Below are positions 1-8,692 of a stretch of 48,097 nucleotides of DNA, one piece after another. The notes under the pieces were generated by a model that saw only the letters and a program-made list of their open reading frames with translations, had not been told where the DNA came from and ran no database searches. This DNA comes from Oscillospiraceae bacterium (GTDB taxonomy: Bacteria; Bacillota; Clostridia; Oscillospirales; Oscillospiraceae). Each line of letters begins with the position of its first letter. Positions within the stretch are counted from its first letter, which is position 1. A program made the translations under genes and the position numbers. The stretch is from contig JAFSET010000068.1 of assembly GCA_017435615.1 (NCBI GenBank), positions 1-48,097 of the forward strand, written 5' to 3'.

Positions 1-63
1 TATTTATTATTTCAGGTCCCTAATATCCTTTGGCACCATCAACGAATAAAGTTTCCCTTTGAG

Positions 64-98
64 ATTGCCACGGGTGCTGCGCACCCTCGCAATGACAC
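64..98. repeat. Degenerate copy of dispersed hairpin repeat
   Basis: Matches the first hairpin of the repeat described at 292-374, in the opposite orientation. It has the same outer blocks (ATTGCCAC and CGCAATGACA), but the stem is replaced by GGGTGC/GCACCC. The stem sequence differs while pairing is kept. No gene was seen in 1-421; this stretch holds this copy, the copies at 154-200 and 292-374, and nothing else recognisable. Confidence 0.6.
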
Positions 99-153
99 CA
101 CTGTGAGTTTCTTGCTTTTTATCGACCGGGTGGAAGGGTTGTTCCTTAGAGAA

Positions 154-200
154 ACGGATTGCCACACCAGTGACATAGGTCACTGGTTCGCAATGACACC
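154..200. repeat. Dispersed hairpin repeat, hairpin 1 only
   Basis: Outer blocks CGGATTGCCAC and TCGCAATGACA enclose the stem ACCAGTGAC/GTCACTGGT. It lies in the opposite orientation to the copy at 292-374 and in the same orientation as the one at 23678-23760. Only the first hairpin of the unit is clear here. Confidence 0.7.
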
Positions 201-291
201 GCTGTAGCTTTTTGGTTTTATTGTAAATGGCGCAAAGATGTTGCGTATCAGCGGTTTTCCTGTTTAATAAGGCAATAAATACCTACCAATA

Positions 292-374
292 TGTCATTGC
301 GAGCCAGTGCTCACACTGGCGTGGCAATCCGTTCCCCCGGCATTTATAGAAGGCCATTGCCCGTCAGGGCAATT
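292..374. repeat. Dispersed three-part hairpin repeat
   Basis: An element of about 83 bp. It begins TGTCATTGCGA, followed by hairpin 1 (GCCAGTG/CACTGGC), the block GTGGCAATCCGTT, a second imperfect hairpin around GGCATT, and a third hairpin TTGCCC-GT-CAGGGCAA. The reverse complement of 23678-23760 matches it nearly base for base, and 23852-23940 has the same layout with different stem sequences. It is intergenic, downstream of the polyamine transporter operon. Confidence 0.75.
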
Positions 375-421
375 AACTCGACAAACTAAATTTTACGACT
401 TGCTGCTTCATTTGACAGCAA

Positions 422-462
422 AACCCGGTGTTGTCCTTTGATATCATTGGCAACACCGGGTT
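422..462 (-). terminator. Terminator of the polyamine transporter operon
   Basis: A perfect 12-bp inverted repeat (AACCCGGTGTTG / CAACACCGGGTT) just past the potCD stop codon. In the minus direction it is followed by a short T run (GGGTTTTGC). The loop is 17 nt, so efficiency is uncertain, but position and orientation fit. Confidence 0.7.
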
Positions 463-468
463 GTTTGA

Positions 469-2376
469 TTATTGAATACGCACCTGCATGAACAGGTTTT
501 CCACATACCGGGTAATTTCCTCCGGCAGGAAGGCGTAGCTGGTGCCATTGGCAAGGACCTCATCCGAGGGGTAGACCACCGGATTATTGGCCAATGCCTC
601 ATCCATATGGTCCCGGGCACCCTCAATGGGGGAGCCGTAGCAGATATAATCCATATTGGCGCCGGAAATCTCCGGGCGGCACATAAAGTCAATAAACAGC
701 TCAGCCTCTTTTTTGTTTTCCGCACAGGTGGGGACACACATAGCATCAATGAACAGGTTGAAGCCCTGATCCTCCGGCAGGTAGAACTGCAGGTTGGGGT
801 TATTCTCCATCATCATCATGCAGTCACCGGCATAGTAGGCCGCCACATAGGCGTTTTCCCCTTCCATAGCCGCATAGATCTGATCCATCACATACTGGCG
901 AACCACAGGCCGCTGCTTGGCAAGCTCATCAGCGCACTGCTGCAAAAGTGCCTTGTCGGTGGTGTTTACATCAATTCCCAGCTTATACTGGGCAACGCCA
1001 AAGGCATCCCGGGAATTATCAAACATCAAAATCTTATCCTGATATTTTTCATTCCACAGCAGTTCCCAGCCGGTCACATCTGCCTCGTCCACATATTTAG
1101 TGTTGTAGATGATGCCCACTGTACCCCAGGTGTAGGGCACAGAATAGCGGTTTTCCGGATCATAGGCCGTGTTTTTGAAATTCTCCTGCACGTTGGCATA
1201 ATTGGGAATGTTGTCAAAATCCAGCTCCAGCAGCATATTCTCCTGAATGAGCCGGGCGATCATATAGTCAGACGGAATGATCACATCCACCGTCAGGCCG
1301 CCGCCGGCCAGCTTGGAATAGAGTGCTTCGTTGGAGTCGTAGGTAGAGTAATTGACATCAATGTTGGGATACGCTTCCTCGAAGGCCGCAACGATGTCCA
1401 CGGTGCCGTCACTGCCGTCGGCAATGTTTTGGCCCCAGTTCATCACATTTAAGGTCACCTTATTCTGCCGGGTACCAAAGATCAAATATCCGCAGCCCAG
1501 CAAAATCGCTACCACGCACACACCGGCGCAGACCCGGCGAATTACACGCACAGCCTTGCTTTCCACCTTGACCCGCTTTTCCTCTTTCTTCCGCTCGCCA
1601 CGGATCTGCAGCAGGTTCATAGCCACCATCAGGGCAAAGATCAGCAAAAACAGCAGAGTAAACATTGCATAGATCTTAGGATGGATCGGCTTTTTGGTAT
1701 AGGAATAGATTTCCACCGGCAGGGTAATAAAGCCGGATCCGGTGACAAAATAGCTGATGACGAAATCATCCAGGCTCATGGTAAAGGCCATAATGGCACC
1801 GGAGATCACGCCGGGCATGATCTCGTGGATGGTCACCTTAAAGAAGGATTGCAGCGGCGTGCAGCCCAAATCCATTGCCGCATCCTGCAAAGCTGGATTC
1901 ATCTGCTGCAGCTTGGGCATCACATTCAGGATCACATAAGGCAGGCTGAAGGTGATATGGGCAATGAGCAGTGTCCAAAAATTCAGGCTATCCTTCTGCC
2001 CCAGCATATTGGTACCCAGGAACACAAACAGCAGCGAAAGGGAGATACCGGTAACGATATCCGGGTTGGTCATGGGGATGTTGGTCAGGCTCATGACCAC
2101 CTTGCGCATTTTCGGCTTCAGGCTGTGGATACCCACAGCGGCAAAGGTGCCGAAGGCGGTAGCTGTCAACGTGGAAATGATGGAGATCAGCAAGGAGTTC
2201 CCCAATAGCCGCAGAAGGTCCTCATCCTTAAACAGCTCCCCGTACTGCTGCAGCGTGAACCCCTCAAAGACAGACAAATTTTTACCTGTATTGAAGGAAC
2301 CGACGATCAGCACCAGCATAGGAACATACAAAAACAGGAAGATCAGTACCGTTAAGACGCGGTTCGTCTTTTTCAT
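469..2376 (-). CDS. potC/potD: PotC-PotD fusion: polyamine ABC permease joined to its substrate-binding protein
   Basis: This 635-residue protein combines two normally separate parts of a spermidine/putrescine importer. Residues 1 to about 262 are a six-helix PotC-like permease. A basic stretch and one further membrane helix follow (about 277-300). The rest, starting near the motif TLNVMNWGQNI, is a periplasmic-binding-protein-like PotD domain displayed outside the cell and tethered by that helix. PotC permeases are usually about 260 residues and PotD about 350, so the sum fits a fusion. The start ATG overlaps the potB stop by 4 bp (ATGA), implying translational coupling. Polyamine specificity comes from family resemblance; the exact substrate cannot be read from sequence. 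Confidence 0.92.
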   Translation of the reverse strand: MKKTNRVLTVLIFLFLYVPMLVLIVGSFNTGKNLSVFEGFTLQQYGELFKDEDLLRLLGNSLLISIISTLTATAFGTFAAVGIHSLKPKMRKVVMSLTNIPMTNPDIVTGISLSLLFVFLGTNMLGQKDSLNFWTLLIAHITFSLPYVILNVMPKLQQMNPALQDAAMDLGCTPLQSFFKVTIHEIMPGVISGAIMAFTMSLDDFVISYFVTGSGFITLPVEIYSYTKKPIHPKIYAMFTLLFLLIFALMVAMNLLQIRGERKKEEKRVKVESKAVRVIRRVCAGVCVVAILLGCGYLIFGTRQNKVTLNVMNWGQNIADGSDGTVDIVAAFEEAYPNIDVNYSTYDSNEALYSKLAGGGLTVDVIIPSDYMIARLIQENMLLELDFDNIPNYANVQENFKNTAYDPENRYSVPYTWGTVGIIYNTKYVDEADVTGWELLWNEKYQDKILMFDNSRDAFGVAQYKLGIDVNTTDKALLQQCADELAKQRPVVRQYVMDQIYAAMEGENAYVAAYYAGDCMMMMENNPNLQFYLPEDQGFNLFIDAMCVPTCAENKKEAELFIDFMCRPEISGANMDYICYGSPIEGARDHMDEALANNPVVYPSDEVLANGTSYAFLPEEITRYVENLFMQVRIQ

Positions 2377-3194
2377 ACCACCACACCGCCTTCCTCATCG
2401 GAGCCGAAGCGGTTCATAATGCCGGTGCATACCAGCACCAAAAGCATCAGCACCAAGCTCAGCGCTGCGCCCAAATTAGGGTTCTGAGCAGACTTAAACT
2501 GCCGCTCGATCACGTCACCGATCAGCATGGTCTCCGTACCGCCCAGCTTTTGGGAAATATAGAAGGTGGATACCGCCGGGACAAACACCATGGTCACGCC
2601 GGAAAAAATTCCAGGCATAGACAGGGGCAGGATCACCTTGGAGAAGACCTGCACGCTGTTGCAGCCCAAGTCCTCTGCCGCCTCGATCAAGCGGTTATCG
2701 ATTTTTACAATGATGGCATACAGCGGCAGGATCATATAGGGCAGGTAGTTATACACCATACCCAATACCACTGCCCCGGGGGTACCGATCATATTCAGCG
2801 GTCCAATGCCAAGCTTACCCAGCAGGTTGTTAACGATACCGGTTGTTTCCAAAATGCCTACCCAGGCCAGGGTCCGCAGCAAAAAGCTCATACACATGGG
2901 CAGCATCACCAGCATATACAGAAGCTTTTGCACCACGGGCTTCTGATGGGCAATGAAGTAGGCCACAGGATAGCCCAGCAACAGGCAAATCAGTGCGGAC
3001 ACCAGGGCATAGCCCACAGAAGATCCCAGTACCGGCAAATAAAGCCCCAAATTCTGCAGATTGCTCAGGGTAAAGGCGCCGGTATCCGGATCGGTCAGGG
3101 CATAGTACGCCACAACGCCCAACGGAATCAGGGTGAACACCAGCATCCACAGGATGTAGGGTCCGCTGAGCAGCAAAGACTTATTCTTCTTCAT
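2373..3194 (-). CDS. potB: Polyamine ABC transporter permease PotB
   Basis: About 273 residues with six predicted membrane segments and the cytoplasmic EAA-type loop characteristic of ABC permeases ([20 protein letters not shown]). It forms the transmembrane channel together with the PotC part of the downstream fusion protein. The start chosen is the ATG at 3194, because the Shine-Dalgarno GGAGG lies 9 bases before it; the in-frame ATG at 3203 directly abuts that GGAGG. The gene overlaps the end of potA by 14 bp and is coupled to potCD by a 4-bp overlap, so the three are one operon. Confidence 0.92.
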   Translation of the reverse strand: MKKNKSLLLSGPYILWMLVFTLIPLGVVAYYALTDPDTGAFTLSNLQNLGLYLPVLGSSVGYALVSALICLLLGYPVAYFIAHQKPVVQKLLYMLVMLPMCMSFLLRTLAWVGILETTGIVNNLLGKLGIGPLNMIGTPGAVVLGMVYNYLPYMILPLYAIIVKIDNRLIEAAEDLGCNSVQVFSKVILPLSMPGIFSGVTMVFVPAVSTFYISQKLGGTETMLIGDVIERQFKSAQNPNLGAALSLVLMLLVLVCTGIMNRFGSDEEGGVVV

Positions 3195-4302
3195 CCCCGG
3201 CATCCTCCGTCAGCTCATCATACTCAGCGGAGTAGGAGCTGTAATCTCCATACATACCGGAATACTCACTTTTGTGCATAATGTGGATATCCTCCGGGTT
3301 CAGGCGAATACCAACGGTAGAGCCCTCGCTCTGGAAGTCAGTGGTCTGAATCAGCCATTTGAAGCCCTTGAAATCCACAATAATATCATAGTTGAGCCCC
3401 TTGAAGGTAACGGAGGTAACCGTGCCGGTCAGGTGGCCCTCCTCCGGAGGAACAAAGTCAATATCCTCCGGGCGAATCACCACGTCTACCGGCTCATTGG
3501 GCTCAAAGCCGGCATCCAGGCACTTGAAGGTCCGTCCGAAGAACTTGACCTTGTAGTCAGCCAGCATCACGCCGTCCAAAATGTTACTTTCGCCGATAAA
3601 GTCCGCCACAAAGGCGTTCTTCGGCTCATTATATATATCCTCAGGTCTGCCGATCTGCTGGATACGGCCCTTGTCCATCACCACCACGGTGTCGGACATG
3701 GACAGTGCTTCCTCTTGATCGTGGGTCACATAGATAAAGGTAATGCCCATTACCTGCTGGATACGCTTCAGTTCGTTCTGCATATCCTTGCGCAACCGCA
3801 GATCCAGTGCGGCCAAAGGTTCATCCAAAAGCAGGACCTTCGGCCGATTCACCAGCGCCCGAGCAATGGCAACACGCTGCTGCTGACCGCCGGAAAGCGA
3901 GTCAATACTACGGCGTTCATAGCCCTTCAGTCCCACCACGTTCAGCATTTCCTGCACCCGTTCGTGAATTTGGTCCTTCGGAAGCTTGGCAACCTTCAGG
4001 CCAAAGGCGATGTTGTCGTATACATCCAGGTGGGGAAACAGGGCATACCGCTGGAAAACGGTATTGATCTGCCGCTCGTAGGGGGGTACATCATTGATCC
4101 GTTTGCCGTCAAAAAACACATCTCCGGATGTGGGACTTAAAAAGCCGCCGATGATCCGCAGTGTGGTGGTCTTGCCGCAACCGGAAGGGCCCAGCAGTGT
4201 GAGAAATTCTTGATCGTTAAAATAGAGGTTGATCCCATCAAGGATCTTTTCCCCGTCGAACTCCATTACAAGATCCTGGAGTCTGATGAGTTCTTTGGAC
4301 AT
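3181..4302 (-). CDS. potA: Polyamine ABC transporter ATPase PotA
   Basis: A 373-residue ABC ATPase that powers polyamine import. Visible motifs in order are Walker A (GPSGCGKTT), the signature [15 protein letters not shown], Walker B ([12 protein letters not shown]) and the switch histidine in YVTHDQEEA. After the nucleotide-binding domain comes a C-terminal TOBE-like regulatory domain (about 270-350), typical of PotA/MalK-type subunits. The last residues are very acidic. The start has a strong GGGGGAGGATA ribosome site. It is the first gene of the potA-potB-potCD operon and has its own promoter upstream. Confidence 0.95.
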   Translation of the reverse strand: MSKELIRLQDLVMEFDGEKILDGINLYFNDQEFLTLLGPSGCGKTTTLRIIGGFLSPTSGDVFFDGKRINDVPPYERQINTVFQRYALFPHLDVYDNIAFGLKVAKLPKDQIHERVQEMLNVVGLKGYERRSIDSLSGGQQQRVAIARALVNRPKVLLLDEPLAALDLRLRKDMQNELKRIQQVMGITFIYVTHDQEEALSMSDTVVVMDKGRIQQIGRPEDIYNEPKNAFVADFIGESNILDGVMLADYKVKFFGRTFKCLDAGFEPNEPVDVVIRPEDIDFVPPEEGHLTGTVTSVTFKGLNYDIIVDFKGFKWLIQTTDFQSEGSTVGIRLNPEDIHIMHKSEYSGMYGDYSSYSAEYDELTEDAGDEEE

Positions 4303-4350
4303 TATCCTCCCCCGTTTCTGTCTTTATTTGTTCATATTACGACAAGTATA

Positions 4351-4379
4351 GATATACCCCAAAATCCTGCAATTGTCAA
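4351..4379 (-). promoter_or_regulatory. Sigma-A type promoter of the pot operon
   Basis: On the minus strand, TTGACA (4379-4374) is separated by exactly 17 bp from TATATC (4356-4351), about 50 bp before the potA start codon. The -35 is consensus and the -10 is a 4/6 match. Confidence 0.7.
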
Positions 4380-4431
4380 CGGATTTTTATGATTTCCAAT
4401 GCGTTTTTTTCACATGCCTGAAAATGCGGAA

Positions 4432-4461
4432 GGCCGTGCCGGGGAAAAGCCCGGCACGGCC
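4432..4461 (-). terminator. Terminator-like hairpin after the LCP gene
   Basis: GGCCGTGCCGGG and CCCGGCACGGCC form a 12-bp GC-only stem with a short A-rich loop, 17 bp beyond the LCP stop codon. The T tract on the minus side is poor. It would separate the polysaccharide cluster from the pot operon. Confidence 0.65.
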
Positions 4462-4478
4462 TGTCAAACCAGCGGTTA

Positions 4479-5459
4479 TCAGTTTTTGGGCGCATACAGC
4501 AATCGCAGGATCATTTCATCCAGCTTCTTTTCATCAGCATAGAATTCATAATACTGGGTCGCCATCACATTTTCACCCTCCGGCGAAACGATCTCATTGA
4601 GGGTATATTCGGCATAGCGGCTGATCATGCCGGTCAACGCCTTGGCGGAACAGTCTGTTACAATATACGGCGAAACCGCGTCATAGGTCTCCAGGACAAA
4701 CAGCTCGTCTTCAGCCGCGATTTTAAAGGCCGTCAGGAAGTTCTGAATATACTCCTCCTGCCGCTTCATACGGGAAATGTTTTTCTGATCCCCCACATCC
4801 TTACGGACACGGACATAATTCAATGCCTGCTCCCCCATCAGCGTCATTTCACCCATGGTGATGGTAGGGTCCACATCGGAAAAATCCTCTGTAACGTTGA
4901 CCGTTACACCACCTACCGCATCATTGAGGATCGTGATGGCATCCATATTCAGGGACACATAGTAATCCACCGTCAGGCCATACAAAAAATCCGATACGGC
5001 TTTGCGGGTATTTTCGCAGCTATCCTCCAGGCCGCTGCCATAGGTATGCGCCAGGGCAAGCTGACCGAATTTGGTGCCGGCCTGTTTGCCGCCAATGCCA
5101 AGCACCGGCATTTCCAGCATAGTGTCACGGTTCAGGCATATGACATCGCACTTTTCATTCTTCTCGTCAAAGATCAGCAGCGCGATCATATCCGCTTCAC
5201 CGGTATTGTTATAGGAGCCGCTGTCCTTTACCGGCCCAAACTCATCGATACCAAGCACCATCATCACCTTCATATCCTGGCGCGGATAATAGTCCACGCC
5301 ATCCCGGGTGACGGTCCTGGATACATAGGTATCCACCTGCTCCGGTTTATGAAAAACAGTGGACTCCAGGATCCGGAGCCCACTGAAGATCATAACAAGC
5401 ACCAGGATCAGGATGATACAGAAAAATACAAGCTGTTTTATATGCCTGATTCTGCTCAT
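4479..5459 (-). CDS. LytR-CpsA-Psr (LCP) family wall-polymer ligase
   Basis: About 326 residues. A short basic N-terminus and one membrane anchor (about 10-32) precede an extracellular LCP domain containing MVLGID, the conserved arginine in NRDT and VRVRKDVGD. LCP enzymes transfer undecaprenyl-pyrophosphate-linked polymers (teichoic acids, capsule) to peptidoglycan. The start is the ATG at 5459, with AAGGATAAGG upstream; a TTG six bases earlier is possible. It is the last gene of the polysaccharide cluster, which fits the final attachment step. The polymer it attaches cannot be told from the sequence. Confidence 0.9.
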   Translation of the reverse strand: MSRIRHIKQLVFFCIILILVLVMIFSGLRILESTVFHKPEQVDTYVSRTVTRDGVDYYPRQDMKVMMVLGIDEFGPVKDSGSYNNTGEADMIALLIFDEKNEKCDVICLNRDTMLEMPVLGIGGKQAGTKFGQLALAHTYGSGLEDSCENTRKAVSDFLYGLTVDYYVSLNMDAITILNDAVGGVTVNVTEDFSDVDPTITMGEMTLMGEQALNYVRVRKDVGDQKNISRMKRQEEYIQNFLTAFKIAAEDELFVLETYDAVSPYIVTDCSAKALTGMISRYAEYTLNEIVSPEGENVMATQYYEFYADEKKLDEMILRLLYAPKN

Positions 5460-5499
5460 AATCAAAACCTTATCCTTTTGTTAATCCGTCAATTTCCAA

Positions 5500-6219
5500 T
5501 TATACAAATTTGCGGCGGAACAGGACCACTGCGGCCAGTGCCACGGCGGAAACAGTCAGCAGTGTGACCCACAGAGTCAGGTCGGCTGCGTCACCGGTCT
5601 CAGAGGGCTTGCTGTCGGTGCCGGTACGAACGGAGAACACCACAGGGCCTACATCCTCCAGGGTAACACTCACTGTGCCGTTACCGTTGTTCGCAACAGA
5701 AACAGCAGGGATCCATTCGCCGTTGTGGTAGTGCATCACATACACATCTGTATTGGCAGAAACGCCCAGATCAAAGGTCAGGGTCAGGGTCACGCCGGGA
5801 GCGCCAACGATCTCCGGATGATCGTCACACAGCCAGGAGATATCCACCATATCCCGGATCACCATATGGTCAGGATCCAGATCCTCGGAGATCTTATCGT
5901 AAGGCAGTGTCATCGTGCCCTCGCTGAGCTGTTCGTACAAAGACAGCAGCTGCTCCTTTGCAGCCTCAGGAATCTTATCAGACTCCTCAGCCTGAGAAAC
6001 CGGCGTGATTACAATGCACTCTTCATAGACGTGGTCAATAAACTCGCCATTCTCGTCTTCCACTTCGCCCACAACTTTGTTGCCGTTGTTATCCGGTGTG
6101 ACCACCAGATCCGGCGCATTTTTGTCAGTGATGCTGGGCACGAAGGTATCGGCACACACCGGTGCTGCCAGGCAGATACACATAACGATCGCTGTCAACA
6201 AAGAAATAGTTCTTTTCAT
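5500..6219 (-). CDS. Secreted, C-terminally membrane-anchored protein of unknown function
   Basis: A 239-residue protein with a clear signal peptide (cleavage near PVCA-D, residues 21-24) and a C-terminal anchor: a hydrophobic helix (about 212-232) followed by RRKFV. There is no LPxTG motif before the helix, so simple membrane retention is more likely than sortase attachment. The part between is acidic and contains a beta-rich segment (about 125-200). No family is recognised. It sits between the CpsB phosphatase and LCP ligase genes, so a role at the cell surface linked to polymer attachment is an inference from position only. The start has GGAG about 10 bases upstream. Confidence 0.75.
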   Translation of the reverse strand: MKRTISLLTAIVMCICLAAPVCADTFVPSITDKNAPDLVVTPDNNGNKVVGEVEDENGEFIDHVYEECIVITPVSQAEESDKIPEAAKEQLLSLYEQLSEGTMTLPYDKISEDLDPDHMVIRDMVDISWLCDDHPEIVGAPGVTLTLTFDLGVSANTDVYVMHYHNGEWIPAVSVANNGNGTVSVTLEDVGPVVFSVRTGTDSKPSETGDAADLTLWVTLLTVSAVALAAVVLFRRKFV

Positions 6220-6274
6220 TGAGTATCATCTCCATCAAAATATTATATGCGCAGGCGCGCAATAGTTTAAAACT

Positions 6275-6988
6275 TTAAAACTGCCCCAGGATATCCTGCT
6301 GATTGTCGCAAATTCTCTCAATGGCCCTCTGACCAAGCCGATGGCGAATCAACTCAACAGCTTCCCCAAGATTGGGTTTCCGGTCGGAAAGGTTGTGGCA
6401 GTCAGAGCCCAGCAAATGAATACATTCGTTTTTCAGCATACGCATAGCCATGGACCGGGTTGAACGCTGCAGGAAAAACTCCGCGTTTGCCTGAACCATA
6501 ACCGGAAGCTGTGCCAACCGCTGTGGGATATGGAATGTCCGCAGGGGTGCGATGTACCGATCTATATGGGCGATCACAGGGACTAAATTTCGCTTGATCC
6601 AAATTCCCTCCAGGTCCCGGTACATCCGGTCCGTCCAGGGGGGAAGCGGCATTTCTATTAGAATAAAGCTTTTTTCGTCAATTGTCAATTCCGAAATGAT
6701 ATCAGAATCCGCAATTCCGCCGAAATAGTAGACCTCTGCGCCTACACGAAGTTCCGGAAGGCCCGGATGCTTTGCCATTTCCTCACGCAGCCGTGCCTCC
6801 GAGGCTGCACGCTTTTCCAGAAAACGGACAGGATCGTCGTGCTGTGCATAGAAATGGGGCGTTGCCACCACACAGCCGATCCCCTGCTTTGCTTCCTCCT
6901 GAAGCATGGCAATGGACCGCTCCAGTGAGGAGCTTCCGTCGTCGATTTCCGGTAAGATATGACTGTGAAAATCTATGATCCCACTCAT
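6275..6988 (-). CDS. cpsB: CpsB/CapC-type PHP-fold tyrosine-protein phosphatase
   Basis: A 237-residue PHP-domain metal-dependent phosphatase. Visible metal-binding features are HSHILPEIDDG near the N-terminus, ATPHFY, the histidine in VIAHIDRY, and the C-terminal GSDCHN. The family (Wzb/CpsB/YwqE) dephosphorylates the tyrosine-rich tail of the CpsD kinase and so controls polymer length and export. Its start codon overlaps the stop of the upstream CpsCD fusion by 4 bp (ATGA), so kinase and phosphatase are translationally coupled. Length is normal for the family. Confidence 0.93.
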   Translation of the reverse strand: MSGIIDFHSHILPEIDDGSSSLERSIAMLQEEAKQGIGCVVATPHFYAQHDDPVRFLEKRAASEARLREEMAKHPGLPELRVGAEVYYFGGIADSDIISELTIDEKSFILIEMPLPPWTDRMYRDLEGIWIKRNLVPVIAHIDRYIAPLRTFHIPQRLAQLPVMVQANAEFFLQRSTRSMAMRMLKNECIHLLGSDCHNLSDRKPNLGEAVELIRHRLGQRAIERICDNQQDILGQF

Positions 6989-8553
6989 TTACGCTCTCCC
7001 GTTCCGTTGTCTGCATTCTTGCGGGCTGCATAAGCACCTTCATAGCGCCGGTAGGATCTGCGGTAGTAACCTCTATAGTATCTGCGGTAGTACTTTTTGT
7101 AGTAACCCTTGCCGTATCTGCCGCCGCCTTCCACGGTGCAGTTGTAAACCACGCCCAAAATCCTGGTGTTGATAAAATCAAACTGGCGGACAGCATCCTT
7201 GAGCACCAATCGGTCACAGTAGTTCTGACGAACCACTAAAAGCATACCGTCGGTCTCCTTGGCTACGGCCATGGCGTCACTGACTTCGCCCACAGGGGGT
7301 AAGTCCAAAATAATGTAATCGTATTTTTCCCGGAGCAGGATCAGGAATTTGGTCATTTTCTCAGAGCTGAGCAGCTCGATGGGATTAGGTGGGTTCTGAC
7401 CTGCCGCGATCACGTCAAATGCCTGCTCGTCATTTTTCAGGTTGCAGCACTGAACCATATCCTCCAGGTTATGCTGACCGGTAAGATAACCGGACAGACC
7501 GGGCATTTTGTTAATAGCCAGCTTTTCCGCCAGGGTGGGCCGGCGCATATCGCAGTCGATCAGCAGGACCTTCTTATCCAACTGAGAAAGGGTATAGGCC
7601 AGGTTAACTGCGGAAAGGCTCTTGCCTTCACCGCTGAGAGCACTGGACAGGCCGATCACACGGCTGCGCTTTTCGTCTGTGAATGAAAACTGCAGTTTTG
7701 TACGCAGCAGCTTGTAGGCTTCCGACGCGGCAAAGCTGATATTGCCGCCCATCAGTACCGGCGCGGCACTGTGGTTGGTGGTGGCATATTTGGAGCCACG
7801 GCGCTTGCTGCCATAGCCATAATAATAGTAGCTGCCTTTGCTTGGGGCACCCATATCCGGCACCGAAGCCAAAACCGGGTGGTGGCATACCTGTTCCAAA
7901 TCCTCTTCGGACCGGATGGTCACATCAAAGACCTCCTGCAGGATCACAACCGCGGCGGACAGCGCAAGACCGACCAAAAAGCCCATCAGTGTGCTGTTGA
8001 TATAGTTCGGCGAGCTGGGCCTGGAGGGTTCAATTGCCGAGTCCACAATTCGGGCGGAGGTTCCTTCGATGATGCTGTCGATCCGCTTGGGCAGAATGTA
8101 GGAAATCGCATTGGCAATATTCTCTGCCTCTTTGGGATCGGGACTGGTGACCACCACTTCAAAAATTTCCGTGGATTGCACCGCTGCCGCGGAGATCATA
8201 TCCTCCAGTTCCCCGTAGGACATATCCAGGCCTGCATAATCGATCACCTCATTTAGAGAGGTCCTCGTTTTTAAAATGACGATGTAGGACTCCACCAGAT
8301 CCTTTGCCGCCGTAATATCACCGGCAGTAATGTTCAGCACCGTATCGCCTACGGATACATCACTGTTGTTGACATAGAACATGGCAGAGGCCTGATACAG
8401 CGGTGTCACAAAAGAAAACACCACGCCAAAGGTAAGTCCGGCACACAGAACCGCCACCAAAACGATCAGCCACAGACGATACCAAAGAGCATTGAAAATC
8501 CGGCTCAGGCCGATTTGTACATTATTCTCTTTTTTTGTTGCTTGTTCGTTCAT
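6985..8553 (-). CDS. cpsCD: CpsC-CpsD fusion: chain-length regulator with BY-kinase (copy 1)
   Basis: About 522 residues. The N-terminal half is a Wzz/CpsC domain with two membrane helices (about 25-50 and 190-210). The C-terminal half is a bacterial tyrosine kinase with Walker A (SGEGKS), Walker A' (LLIDCDMRRPT) and Walker B (YIILDLPP). The tail holds about 13 tyrosines spaced between Lys/Arg and Gly, the usual autophosphorylation cluster. Such kinases govern length and export of the polymer. In most Firmicutes CpsC and CpsD are separate; here they are one chain, as in the proteobacterial Wzc arrangement. The start is the ATG at 8553, placed after GGGAG; an upstream in-frame ATG has no ribosome site. 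Confidence 0.93.
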   Translation of the reverse strand: MNEQATKKENNVQIGLSRIFNALWYRLWLIVLVAVLCAGLTFGVVFSFVTPLYQASAMFYVNNSDVSVGDTVLNITAGDITAAKDLVESYIVILKTRTSLNEVIDYAGLDMSYGELEDMISAAAVQSTEIFEVVVTSPDPKEAENIANAISYILPKRIDSIIEGTSARIVDSAIEPSRPSSPNYINSTLMGFLVGLALSAAVVILQEVFDVTIRSEEDLEQVCHHPVLASVPDMGAPSKGSYYYYGYGSKRRGSKYATTNHSAAPVLMGGNISFAASEAYKLLRTKLQFSFTDEKRSRVIGLSSALSGEGKSLSAVNLAYTLSQLDKKVLLIDCDMRRPTLAEKLAINKMPGLSGYLTGQHNLEDMVQCCNLKNDEQAFDVIAAGQNPPNPIELLSSEKMTKFLILLREKYDYIILDLPPVGEVSDAMAVAKETDGMLLVVRQNYCDRLVLKDAVRQFDFINTRILGVVYNCTVEGGGRYGKGYYKKYYRRYYRGYYRRSYRRYEGAYAARKNADNGTGERK

Positions 8554-8616
8554 TTTCTGTCTCCCGTGCGGCATTTTTCTCACTGTGCGCCACGATATAA
8601 TTACTTCATTTTATAA

Positions 8617-8645
8617 ATTATAACACACGATCTGTCTGCCGTCAA
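8617..8645 (-). promoter_or_regulatory. Strong sigma-A promoter in front of cpsCD copy 1
   Basis: TTGACG (8645-8640), a 17-bp spacer and a perfect TATAAT (8622-8617) on the minus strand lie in the 139-bp gap between the two cpsCD genes. The distance to the start codon is about 64 bp. It would let cpsCD1, cpsB and the downstream genes be expressed separately from the biosynthetic genes. Confidence 0.8.
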
Positions 8646-8692
8646 TACGCAAACCCCTTCGGTTTTTACTCTTTTCCGGCAGTTTTGGCCTA

